Shown one piece after another: positions 45,510 through 53,471 of a stretch of 64,000 nucleotides of DNA (positions are counted from its first letter, which is position 1; each line of letters opens with the position of its first letter). The notes beneath the pieces are model-generated. The model worked only from the letters and a program-made list of their open reading frames with translations, was not told the DNA's origin and made no database searches. Position numbers and translations under genes: made by a program. The stretch spans positions 3,678,001-3,742,000 of the forward strand of contig NZ_JAMLIG010000001.1 in NCBI RefSeq assembly GCF_023954305.1, in the 5' to 3' direction. This DNA is from Mesorhizobium sp. Its GTDB lineage: Bacteria > Pseudomonadota > Alphaproteobacteria > Rhizobiales > Rhizobiaceae.

Positions 45510-46460
45510 ATGGGGCTCAGTTTGCAAGAATATCAGACGACATTGAAATCGCGCGTGACGCTGTCGGGCATCGGCGTGCATAGCGGCAAGGCGGTTTCGA
45601 TTCACTTGAATCCCGCCGATCCCGACACCGGAGTAGTTTTCAGCAGGATCGACCTGGACGGCGGTGCGCGGGAGATTCGCGCGCTCGTGTCGGAGATCGG
45701 CGCGACCGATCTGAGCACGGTTCTCGGCGATCCGGCCGGCGCCCACGTCGCTACCGTCGAGCACCTCATGGCCGCGCTGCTTGGTCTGGGCATCGACAAC
45801 GTCGCCATCGAGATCGACGGGCCCGAAGTGCCGATCCTCGACGGAAGCGCGGCGATGTTCGTCGACGCCTTCGATCAGGCCGGCATTGAAGTTCAGGACG
45901 CGCGCCGCCGCTACATCCGAATCGTCAAGCCGGTCCGCATCGAGCACGGGTCGTCCTGGGCGGAGTTCCGACCGCACAACGGTACGCGATTCGAGATCGA
46001 CATCGAGTTCGACAGCCCGGCGATCGGTCGCCAGACCTTCGCCGCGGAGGTCGATCCCGTCCGTTTCCGGAAGGACGTCTCGCGCGCGCGCACCTTCGGG
46101 TTCATGCGCGACGTTGAACGGCTGTGGGCCGCGGGTTATGCGCTTGGCTCGTCGCTCGAGAATTCGATCGTCATCGGCGACGATCATCGCGTGATCAACG
46201 TCGAAGGCCTGCGATTCGGCGACGAATTCGCGCGGCACAAGACGCTGGATGCCATGGGCGATCTCGCGCTGGCGGGCGCTCGCTTCATCGGCTGCTTCCG
46301 TTCCTGGCGCGGCGGCCACAAGCTCAATGCGGCGGCACTTCGCCGTCTGCTGTCGGACCGCAGCGCATTCGAGATCGTCGAGACGGTTCGTCAGGGCCGC
46401 GGGCGGGTCGGGGAGATGGTCGCCGTCAATGCCCCCGTCTATGCGCCCTGGATGATCTGA
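45510..46460 (+). CDS. lpxC: UDP-3-O-acyl-GlcNAc deacetylase LpxC
   Basis: A zinc enzyme that commits to lipid A synthesis by deacetylating UDP-3-O-acyl-GlcNAc. In the 316-residue protein, zinc ligands are H85 in VATVEHLMAAL, H243 and D247 in FARHKTLDAMGDLALAG. The catalytic Glu lies next to H85. Two LpxC halves are visible (GVHSGKAVSIHL and FGFMRDVERL). It follows the dcw cluster with its own leader of ~220 bases, as in most alphaproteobacteria. Confidence 0.97.
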   Translation: MGLSLQEYQTTLKSRVTLSGIGVHSGKAVSIHLNPADPDTGVVFSRIDLDGGAREIRALVSEIGATDLSTVLGDPAGAHVATVEHLMAALLGLGIDNVAIEIDGPEVPILDGSAAMFVDAFDQAGIEVQDARRRYIRIVKPVRIEHGSSWAEFRPHNGTRFEIDIEFDSPAIGRQTFAAEVDPVRFRKDVSRARTFGFMRDVERLWAAGYALGSSLENSIVIGDDHRVINVEGLRFGDEFARHKTLDAMGDLALAGARFIGCFRSWRGGHKLNAAALRRLLSDRSAFEIVETVRQGRGRVGEMVAVNAPVYAPWMI

Positions 46461-46598
46461 GCACAGGCCTTATCCGCCACAAAAATGCGCCATTGAATGG
46501 GCACAGCGTTGCCCAATTCCGGCGGTTATGATTTATGAACCGTTCCGGGCCAAAGTCATTTCGCCCATAGGTTTCGGGCGCACCGGAGAGGCAAGTCC

Positions 46599-47471
46599 AT
46601 GTCGAAGCTGCCGCACAAAGCGAGCCTGATCTCGCGACTTCCGATGCTGGCCGTTCCGATCGTGCTTGCTCCCCTCGCATTGTCGGGTTGCATGGGTTTC
46701 GGGGGCGAGAAGGATCTCGACCTGTCGACCTATGTCGAGGAGACCGATCCGGCCGACAAGCTCTACAACGAAGGCCTCGCGAACATGAACGCGGGGCGGA
46801 TGGCCGAGGCGATCCGCAAGTTCGAGTCCGTCGATCGTCAGCATCCCTATTCCGAGTTCGCACGCAAATCGCTTGTGATGGGATCCTTCGCCAACTATCG
46901 GCAGGGCAATTACGAGGAGGCGATCAGCGGCGCCAAACGCTATATCGGCCTCTATCCCTCCTCGCCGGACGCGGCCTACGCCCAGTACATCATCGGGCTC
47001 AGCTACTATCGCCAGATCCGCGACGTGACGCAGGACCAGAAGGAAGCCCGCCGCACCGTCGAGGCCATGGACGAACTCGTCCAGCGCTGGCCGGAATCGG
47101 AATATGTCGAGGATGCGAAGGCCAAGATCCGCTTCGCCCGCGACCAGCTCGCCGGCAAGGAGATGCAGGTCGGGCGCTACTATCTCGAGCGCCGCGAATA
47201 CATCGCGGCGATGAAGCGGTTCCGCGTCGTCGTCGAGACCTATTCGAACACCCGCCACGTCGAGGAGGCGCTGGCGCGCCTGGTCGAGGGCTATTACGCA
47301 ATGGGGCTCGCCTCCGAGGCGCAGACTGCCGCCGCCGTGCTCGGCCACAACTATCCGGACAGCCAGTGGTACAAGGATTCCTACGCGCTCTTGCAGAAGG
47401 GCGGGCTGGAGCCGCGCGAGAACACCGGCTCCTGGATCTCGAAGGCGAGCCGCGCCATCCTCGGGACCTGA
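46599..47471 (+). CDS. bamD: Outer membrane assembly lipoprotein BamD
   Basis: The essential lipoprotein of the BAM complex, inserting beta-barrel proteins in the outer membrane. The 290-residue protein has a lipobox LALSGC (C31 lipidated) after an unusually long N-region. Tetratricopeptide-like repeats follow, beginning ADKLYNEGLANMNAGRMAEA; KRYIGLYPSSPDAAYAQYIIGLSYY and YYLERREYIAAMKRFRVVVETY are characteristic. The start follows CGGAGAGG. It lies between lpxC and recN, 10 bases before the latter. Confidence 0.95.
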   Translation: MSKLPHKASLISRLPMLAVPIVLAPLALSGCMGFGGEKDLDLSTYVEETDPADKLYNEGLANMNAGRMAEAIRKFESVDRQHPYSEFARKSLVMGSFANYRQGNYEEAISGAKRYIGLYPSSPDAAYAQYIIGLSYYRQIRDVTQDQKEARRTVEAMDELVQRWPESEYVEDAKAKIRFARDQLAGKEMQVGRYYLERREYIAAMKRFRVVVETYSNTRHVEEALARLVEGYYAMGLASEAQTAAAVLGHNYPDSQWYKDSYALLQKGGLEPRENTGSWISKASRAILGT

Positions 47472-47481
47472 TCCGCATTTC

Positions 47482-49146
47482 ATGCTCTCGCGCCTGTCGA
47501 TCCGCGATATCGTCCTGATCGAACGGCTGGACCTCGACTTCGGCTCGGGTCTTTCGGTACTGACCGGCGAGACGGGTGCGGGCAAATCCATCCTGCTCGA
47601 CGCCCTTTCGCTGGCGCTCGGCGCGCGCGGCGACGCTTCGCTGGTGCGCCACGGCGCGGCGCAAGGCCAGGTGTCGGCGGTGTTCGACGTGCCGGGCAAC
47701 CATCCGGCGCGGGACCTTCTCGAGGCGAATGCGTTCGAGACCGACGGCGATATCATCCTGCGCCGGGTGCAGTCGGCTGACGGGCGCACCCGGGTCTTCG
47801 TCAACGACCAGCCGGCCAGCGTCGGCCTGATGCGCGACCTCGGCCGCCTGCTGGTCGAACTGCACGGTCAGCACGACGAACGGGCGCTGGTCGATGCAGC
47901 CGCCCACCGCGACCTGCTCGACGCGTTCGGCGGGCATCTGGGCGAAGTCGCGGCGACCGCCGCGGCCTTTCGGCAGTGGCGTTCGACCGAACAGGAGCTG
48001 GCCCGCCACCGGGCCAAGGTGGAGGCCGCCGCGCGCGAGGCGGACTATCTGCGTGCTTCGGTCGCGGAACTCTCGGGTCTCGATCCCCAGCCCGGCGAGG
48101 AGGAGGAGCTCGCGGAGAAGCGCGCGCGCATGATGCGGGCCGAGAAGATGGCGACGGAGGTCGGCGACGCGGTCGAGACATTGTCGGGCTCGACGTCGCC
48201 CGTGCCGGTGCTGTCCAGCCTGTTGCGGCGGCTGCAGCGCAAGGAGGCCGAAGCGCCGGACCTTCTCGGCGAGATCGTCAGGACCCTGGACGAGGCGCTG
48301 ATCGCGCTGGACGGCGCGCAGGCGGCGGCGGCCGCGGCGGAACGAGCGCTCGATTTCGATCCACGGGTGCTCGAACAGACAGAGGAACGCCTGTTTTCGC
48401 TGCGCGGTGCTGCCCGCAAATATGCCGTGACGGTCGAGAACCTGCCGGCGCTGCGCGATTCGATGGTGGCCGACCTTGCCGATCTCGACGCGGGCGAGGG
48501 AAGGCTCGGCCAGCTCGAGAAGGCGGCGGCGGAATTGCGCGGTGCCTATGACCGCAAGGCCGAGCACCTGTCGGCGCTGCGCCGGGCCGCGGCGGAAGCG
48601 CTTGCCACCGCGGTCATGGCCGAACTGCCGGCGCTCAAGCTCGAGCGGGCCGAGTTCATCGTCCAGATCTCCACGGAAGCCGCCGACCGGGCGGAGGAGG
48701 GGATCGACCATGTCGAGTTCCAGGTGCGGACGAACCCCGGCACGCGGCCCGGGCCGATGATGAAGGTTGCCTCCGGGGGCGAACTGTCCCGATTCCTGCT
48801 TGCACTGAAGGTGGCGCTCGCCGACCGCGGCTCGGCACCGACGCTGGTCTTCGACGAGATCGACACCGGTGTCGGCGGCGCGGTGGCCGATGCGATCGGC
48901 AAGAGGCTGGCGCGGCTTGCGAGGCGGGTGCAGGTGCTTTCGGTCACGCATGCGCCGCAGGTCGCCGCACGCGCGGCCACGCACTACCTGATCTCGAAAT
49001 CGGGGATCGACCGCGTCACGACTGCGGTGGCCGAGCTCGGGCAGTCCGACCGCGGCGAGGAGATCGCGCGCATGCTGGCGGGCGCCACGATCACCGACGA
49101 GGCGCGCGCGGCCGCGCATCGCCTTCTGTCGGAAAGCGCGGGCTGA
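47482..49146 (+). CDS. recN: DNA repair protein RecN
   Basis: An SMC-like ATPase for double-strand break repair. The 554-residue protein has Walker A GETGAGKSI at 29-36, a long coiled-coil middle (heptad Ala/Glu/Leu-rich, ~150-370), the ABC signature SGGELSRFLLALKVAL, Walker B TLVFDEIDTGVGG and a His switch (VTHAPQVAARAATHY). Length and order are standard. No clear LexA box in the 10-base gap, so expression likely comes from upstream of bamD. Confidence 0.96.
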   Translation: MLSRLSIRDIVLIERLDLDFGSGLSVLTGETGAGKSILLDALSLALGARGDASLVRHGAAQGQVSAVFDVPGNHPARDLLEANAFETDGDIILRRVQSADGRTRVFVNDQPASVGLMRDLGRLLVELHGQHDERALVDAAAHRDLLDAFGGHLGEVAATAAAFRQWRSTEQELARHRAKVEAAAREADYLRASVAELSGLDPQPGEEEELAEKRARMMRAEKMATEVGDAVETLSGSTSPVPVLSSLLRRLQRKEAEAPDLLGEIVRTLDEALIALDGAQAAAAAAERALDFDPRVLEQTEERLFSLRGAARKYAVTVENLPALRDSMVADLADLDAGEGRLGQLEKAAAELRGAYDRKAEHLSALRRAAAEALATAVMAELPALKLERAEFIVQISTEAADRAEEGIDHVEFQVRTNPGTRPGPMMKVASGGELSRFLLALKVALADRGSAPTLVFDEIDTGVGGAVADAIGKRLARLARRVQVLSVTHAPQVAARAATHYLISKSGIDRVTTAVAELGQSDRGEEIARMLAGATITDEARAAAHRLLSESAG

Positions 49147-49247
49147 CAGGAAGCGTCAGCAGCGTGGATCGCGGCGGGCGGAGCGATTTACAAACTCCGC
49201 CGTTTGACCGAAACCTGTCCGCCTCCAACCGCCCAAACGGATGCGCC

Positions 49248-51398
49248 ATGACCTTCGAGAAGACGCCCGTCGAGAAGCTCACCGAGGAGCAGGCCGCCGA
49301 GGAGCTCGCGCGGCTCGCCGCCGAGATCGCGGAACACGACCGGCGCTATCATGGCGAGGACCAGCCAACCATCTCGGATGCCGCCTATGATGCGCTGAAG
49401 CTGCGGAACGCGGCGATCGAGGCGCGGTTTCCCGAACTGATCCGGGAGGATTCGCCGTCGAAGTCGGTCGGCGCGGCGCCGTCTTCCGCCTTCGCGCAGG
49501 TCCAGCACGCGCGGCCGATGCTGTCGCTCGACAACGTCTTCTCCGACGAGGACGTGGTCGATTTCGTGGCCTCGGTCAGGCGCTTCCTCAACCTGCCGGC
49601 GGATGCCGAACTGGTCTTCACCGCCGAACCCAAGATCGACGGGTTGTCGATGTCGCTGCGCTACGAGAATCGCCGGCTGGTGACCGCAGCGACCCGCGGC
49701 GACGGCGCGACGGGCGAGAACGTCACGGCCAACATCCGCACCATTTCCGACATCCCGGAGCGGCTGCCGGCCGACGCACCTGACATCGTCGACGTGCGCG
49801 GCGAGGTCTACATGCGCCGCGACGATTTCCTCGACCTGCAGAAGCGCATGGCCGAAAGCGGTCAGACCTTTGCCAATCCGCGCAATTCGGCCGCCGGCAG
49901 CCTGAGGCAGAAGAACCCGGAGGTGACCAAGTCGCGCCCGCTGAAGTTCTTCGCCTATGCCTGGGGCGAGACGTCGGAACCGCTGGCCGACACGCAGTTC
50001 GACGCCGTCCGGCGATTCCGCGACTGGGGCTTTCCGGTCAACGAGCGGATGAAGCGCTGCGGCTCGCTGGAGGAGATGCTGGCGCAGTATCGGGCGATCG
50101 AGGCGGATCGGGCGAGCCTGCCCTATGACATCGACGGCGTCGTCTACAAGGTCGACCGGCTCGACCTGCAGGAGCGGCTCGGCTTCCGCTCGCGCTCGCC
50201 GCGTTGGGCCACCGCGCACAAATTCCCGGCCGAGAAGGCGACGACGGTGTTGAAGGCGATCGACATCCAGGTCGGCCGCACCGGGGCGCTGACGCCGGTG
50301 GCGCGGCTCGAGCCGGTGACCGTCGGCGGCGTGGTGGTGGTCAACGCGACGCTGCACAACGAGGACTACATCAAGGGCATTGGCAATGACGGCCAGTCGA
50401 TCCGGGGCGGGCGTGACATTCGCGTCGGCGATACGGTGCTGATCCAGCGCGCCGGCGACGTCATTCCGCAGATCCTCGACATCGTGCCGGAGAAGCGGCC
50501 AGGGGATGCGAAGCCCTACGAGTTCCCGCATCTCTGCCCGGCCTGCGGCAGCCATGCGGTTCGCGAAGAAGGCGAGGCGGTGCGCCGCTGTACCGGCGGG
50601 CTGATCTGCCCGGCGCAGGCGGTGGAGCGGCTGCGCCACTTCGTGTCGCGCAATGCGATGGATATCGAGGGACTTGGCGAAAAGCAGATCGAGTTCTTCT
50701 TCAACGCCGAGGATGAGGCGCTGCGGATCCGCGAGCCGGCCGACATTTTTACCCTCAAGGCGCGCCAACAGGCCTCGCTCACCAAGCTCGAAAACATCGA
50801 GGGCTTCGGTGCTGTCTCGGTGAAGAAGCTGTTCGACGCCATCGATGCGCGCCGCGCCGTGGAGACGTCGCGCTTCCTCTTCGCGCTCGGCATCCGGCAT
50901 ATCGGCGAGACCAACGCCAAGCGGATTGCCCGCCACTTCACCAGCTTCGAGGCGATCCGCTCGGTCGCTACCGAGGCCGATGTCCCGGCCGGCAGGGGCG
51001 ACAGAGGCAATGCCGCCTGGCAGGAGCTGAACGCCGTGAACGGCGTCGGCGAGGTGGTCGCCGAAGCGCTTGTCGAGTTCTTCAACGAGGAGCACAACCG
51101 CGACGCCGTCGATGCGCTTCTGCGGGAAGTCCAGCCGGCCGACGAGGAAAAGGTCGGGCAGGTCGAAACGCAGTTCAGCGGCAAGACGATCGTCTTCACC
51201 GGTTCGCTGGAGCGCATGTCGCGCGACGAGGCGAAGGCGATGGCCGAACGTCTCGGCGCCAAGACGGCGGGTTCGGTGTCGAAGAAGACCGATCTCGTCG
51301 TTGCCGGGCCGGGCGCGGGTTCTAAGCTCAAGGCCGCTACCGACCTCGGTATCGAGGTGATCGACGAGGACGAGTGGTTCAGGCGCGTTGAAGGGTGA
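49248..51398 (+). CDS. ligA: NAD-dependent DNA ligase LigA
   Basis: Seals nicks during replication and repair using NAD. The 716-residue protein has an adenylation domain with the nucleotidyl lysine K129 in FTAEPKIDGLSMSL, an OB fold, a four-cysteine zinc finger (CPACGS ... CTGGLICP), helix-hairpin-helix repeats (FHEGFGAVS region, GIRHIGETNAKRIA) and a C-terminal BRCT domain (FSGKTIVFTGSLERMSRDEA). The start at 49248 (MTFEKT) is preferred over an out-of-frame ATG at 49241. It converges with hicA, 10 bases away. Confidence 0.97.
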   Translation: MTFEKTPVEKLTEEQAAEELARLAAEIAEHDRRYHGEDQPTISDAAYDALKLRNAAIEARFPELIREDSPSKSVGAAPSSAFAQVQHARPMLSLDNVFSDEDVVDFVASVRRFLNLPADAELVFTAEPKIDGLSMSLRYENRRLVTAATRGDGATGENVTANIRTISDIPERLPADAPDIVDVRGEVYMRRDDFLDLQKRMAESGQTFANPRNSAAGSLRQKNPEVTKSRPLKFFAYAWGETSEPLADTQFDAVRRFRDWGFPVNERMKRCGSLEEMLAQYRAIEADRASLPYDIDGVVYKVDRLDLQERLGFRSRSPRWATAHKFPAEKATTVLKAIDIQVGRTGALTPVARLEPVTVGGVVVVNATLHNEDYIKGIGNDGQSIRGGRDIRVGDTVLIQRAGDVIPQILDIVPEKRPGDAKPYEFPHLCPACGSHAVREEGEAVRRCTGGLICPAQAVERLRHFVSRNAMDIEGLGEKQIEFFFNAEDEALRIREPADIFTLKARQQASLTKLENIEGFGAVSVKKLFDAIDARRAVETSRFLFALGIRHIGETNAKRIARHFTSFEAIRSVATEADVPAGRGDRGNAAWQELNAVNGVGEVVAEALVEFFNEEHNRDAVDALLREVQPADEEKVGQVETQFSGKTIVFTGSLERMSRDEAKAMAERLGAKTAGSVSKKTDLVVAGPGAGSKLKAATDLGIEVIDEDEWFRRVEG

Positions 51399-51408
51399 AG
51401 CCGAGGTC

Positions 51409-51642
51409 TTAAAGCAACGAGTTGAATTGCTCTGGGGTGAGCCGGGCATCTTTCAGGATATGAGACAATGTCGACCGCTTGATCGGTCGGTGGGCCGGAT
51501 CCGTAAGCTTGAGGGTTTCGTCCCTTGTGTGCTTCTGCAGCCTGATGTGGCTTCCGCGTTGGCGAACTACGACCCAACCGTCGCGCTTCAGCGCGTTGAT
51601 GACCCTGTCATAGTTGATGCTGGGGACCTTGGCCGCAGCCAT
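51409..51642 (-). CDS. hicA: HicA-type mRNA-interferase toxin
   Basis: A 77-residue YcfA/HicA double-stranded RNA-binding-fold toxin that cleaves mRNA. The catalytic histidine is H32 in VVRQRGSHIRLQK; the N-terminal segment YDRVINALKRDGWVVV and PIKRSTLSHILKDARLTPEQF are the family pattern. The ATG at 51642 has GGAG six bases upstream, but that site is only three bases from the end of a 401-bp inserted element. Its antitoxin gene hicB lies on the far side of the element, upstream on the same strand, so the operon has been split and the toxin may no longer be expressed from the hicB promoter. Confidence 0.92.
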   Translation of the reverse strand: MAAAKVPSINYDRVINALKRDGWVVVRQRGSHIRLQKHTRDETLKLTDPAHRPIKRSTLSHILKDARLTPEQFNSLL

Positions 51643-51651
51643 GACGTACTC

Positions 51652-52052
51652 CTAGACCGTTTCATGGCTAGATGGAATCGCTCTGCCGGCGGTCATTTGG
51701 CTCAAGGTCGAGGGTTTCGGCGACGGTCGTATCGGGATACGGCCGAGCCGGAACCCGAAGGATTTGGGCCAAATGCATCCGGCCCGCCGGTCGCCCCCGC
51801 TTCTTCGAAGCGGGAAAGGACGACCGGCAACTTTGGATGGTCGGTTTTGCCGAAGGCAAACCGACGGGGGTTTCCCGCTGGCGGGCGATGTTCGGTGGGC
51901 AATCGATCCACCGGATCGATTGCTGGTCCACCTCACCGTCAGGCGGACTGGGCCGTGCCACCAGCACGACCTGCACCGTCCTGCGGACCCTGGCGGATCG
52001 CCTCGCCATCGGAGAAACAGAGCCGTTTCCATCTAACCATGAAACGGTCTAG
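51652..52052. mobile_element. 401-bp non-autonomous inverted-repeat element inside the hicBA operon
   Basis: Inverted ends of 34 and 35 bases (51652-51685 and 52018-52052) both begin CTAGACCGTTTCATGG when read inward, and continue TAGATGGAA and CTCTG with a few mismatches. CTAG at both edges could be a 4-bp target duplication or part of the ends. Inside are several perfect hairpins: GCAATCGATCC/GGATCGATTGC (51899-51909 and 51913-51923), CGCTTC/GAAGCG near 51800, and GGTTTTGCC/GGCAAACC near 51845. No reading frame inside looks like a transposase. The element resembles a MITE or a rhizobial mosaic repeat. Confidence 0.78.
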
Positions 52053-52112
52053 TCAAAGGGGAGCCGCACGTCATGCGCTGGTGAGACACTGACATATGAT
52101 TCGACGGTCACC

Positions 52113-52316
52113 TCAAAAGCTCAGTTCGCTGACTTCCGCGCCGGGAGCGGCGATTCGGTCATCATCCACCTCTTCGAGGTAGAGTTCGACCGCTTCGCGG
52201 ATGTTCCGCATAGCCTCGTCTCTCGTATCTCCTTCGGAGACGCAGCCGGGAAGAGATGGAACAAACACGGTAAACCCCCCTTCGGGGCTGGGTTCGAGGA
52301 CAATACGAAGCTTCAT
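52113..52316 (-). CDS. hicB: HicB-type antitoxin
   Basis: A 67-residue antitoxin with the HicB partial RNase H-like fold: MKLRIVLEPSPEGGFTVFVP, SLPGCVSEGDTRDEAMRNI and REAVELYLEEVDDD are the family core. The short form lacks a C-terminal DNA-binding domain, so autoregulation may need HicA or another protein. It lies upstream of hicA in the same direction, the reverse order used by many rhizobial HicBA pairs. The 401-bp element separates them, leaving about 470 bases between stop and the hicA start. Confidence 0.9.
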   Translation of the reverse strand: MKLRIVLEPSPEGGFTVFVPSLPGCVSEGDTRDEAMRNIREAVELYLEEVDDDRIAAPGAEVSELSF

Positions 52317-52428
52317 CGCTCACTCTCCAACTCACCTATGAAATAGGCCGCGCTGAACGCTGGCTCAAGCGAATTCAACTGACATGGCAGCGGGGCGCAC
52401 CTAAAAGGCCGGGTCGATAGGACGCGTC

Positions 52429-53178
52429 ATGGCCGCAGAGATCTTCTCTTCTTCCCGTACCACAAGCCAGTTCTGGTCCGGCTTCCGCCTCGGTATCCCG
52501 GTGGTCGTCGCCTCGGCCCCGTTCGGCGTGCTGTTCGGGGCGCTCGCCGCGAAGCAGGGCATGGCGTTCACAGACGTCGTGCTGATGAGCGCGACGATCT
52601 TCGCCGGCGCCTCGCAGATGGTCGGCATCGAACTGTTTGGCAAGACGATCCCGGCCTGGGTGATCGTCGCTTCGATCTTCGCGGTCAACTTCCGCCACGT
52701 GCTCTATTCGGCGGCGGTCGGCCGGCGCATCACGCACTGGCTGCCCTGGCAGAGAGCGGTGGGATTCTTCTTCCTCGTCGACCCGATCTATGCCGAGAGC
52801 GAGCGCAAGATCGAGCATGGGGAGACCATCGGTTTCTCCTGGTACATGGGCATGGCGATCCCAGTCTACGTGATGTGGATCACGCACTCGGCGGTGGGTG
52901 CGGGGTTCGGCGCACTGATCCCGGATACCCATGCGCTCGGGCTCGATTTCCTGCTGCCGATCTACTTTCTCGGCCTGGTCATGGGGTTCCGCAAGCGGCC
53001 GCGCTGGCTGGCGATCGTACTTGCCTCCGGCATCGTTTCGGTGATCGCGTATCATTATGTCGGCTCGCCGTGGCACGTCTCCATCGGGGCGGCGGCGGGT
53101 ATCCTGCTGGCGGCGGCGCTTGCCAAGCCGCATCCGCCGGCCGATCCGGAGCCGGACGAGAGCGGGGTGCCGCTGTGA
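52429..53178 (+). CDS. azlC: AzlC family amino-acid exporter large subunit
   Basis: A 249-residue inner-membrane protein, the large subunit of the AzlCD (BrnFE) exporter for branched-chain amino acids and related compounds. Conserved segments are SAPFGVLFGALAAKQGM, ATIFAGASQMVGIELFG and FAVNFRHVLYSAAV near the N-terminus, then LPIYFLGLVMGFRKRPRW. About six to seven helices. The GTG start of azlD overlaps its stop by four bases. Confidence 0.94.
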   Translation: MAAEIFSSSRTTSQFWSGFRLGIPVVVASAPFGVLFGALAAKQGMAFTDVVLMSATIFAGASQMVGIELFGKTIPAWVIVASIFAVNFRHVLYSAAVGRRITHWLPWQRAVGFFFLVDPIYAESERKIEHGETIGFSWYMGMAIPVYVMWITHSAVGAGFGALIPDTHALGLDFLLPIYFLGLVMGFRKRPRWLAIVLASGIVSVIAYHYVGSPWHVSIGAAAGILLAAALAKPHPPADPEPDESGVPL

Positions 53179-53471
53179 GCGAGACCGTCTGGATCATCCT
53201 CGCCGGCGCAGTCGCGACCTATTTCGCGCGGGCAGGCGGCCATCTCGTCCTCTCGCGCTTCGAACGCATTCATCCCCGCGTAGAGGCGGGGCTCGACGCC
53301 GTGCCGGCGGCGGTGCTGACAACGCTGTTCGCGCCGGCTCTTTTCAATGGCGGCCTGGCGGAGATCGGCGCGATGGTCGCCGCCGGCGCGCTCGCGCTGC
53401 GCTTTTCGCTGATGCCGATGTTCATCGCCGGCGCCGTCGTGCTGATCGGGCTGCGTTACCTGCTGGGGTGA
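53175..53471 (+). CDS. azlD: AzlD family amino-acid exporter small subunit
   Basis: A 98-residue protein with three to four transmembrane helices, the small partner of AzlC. It shows the family pattern YFARAGGHLVLSRFERIHPR followed by LDAVPAAVLTTLFAPALF. The start is GTG at 53175, overlapping azlC by four bases. Its 3' end overlaps the convergent aminopeptidase gene by 16 bases. Confidence 0.92.
   Translation: MSETVWIILAGAVATYFARAGGHLVLSRFERIHPRVEAGLDAVPAAVLTTLFAPALFNGGLAEIGAMVAAGALALRFSLMPMFIAGAVVLIGLRYLLG

Noticed and set aside
51668..52052. Transposase or protein gene inside the 401-bp element
   Set aside because: Four short frames exist on both strands, but none shows a DDE, HTH or other domain, and their codons follow the hairpins of the element.
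51652..52052. CRISPR array or tandem repeat
   Set aside because: The repeats are inverted and of different sequence; there are no regularly spaced direct repeats here or elsewhere in the window.
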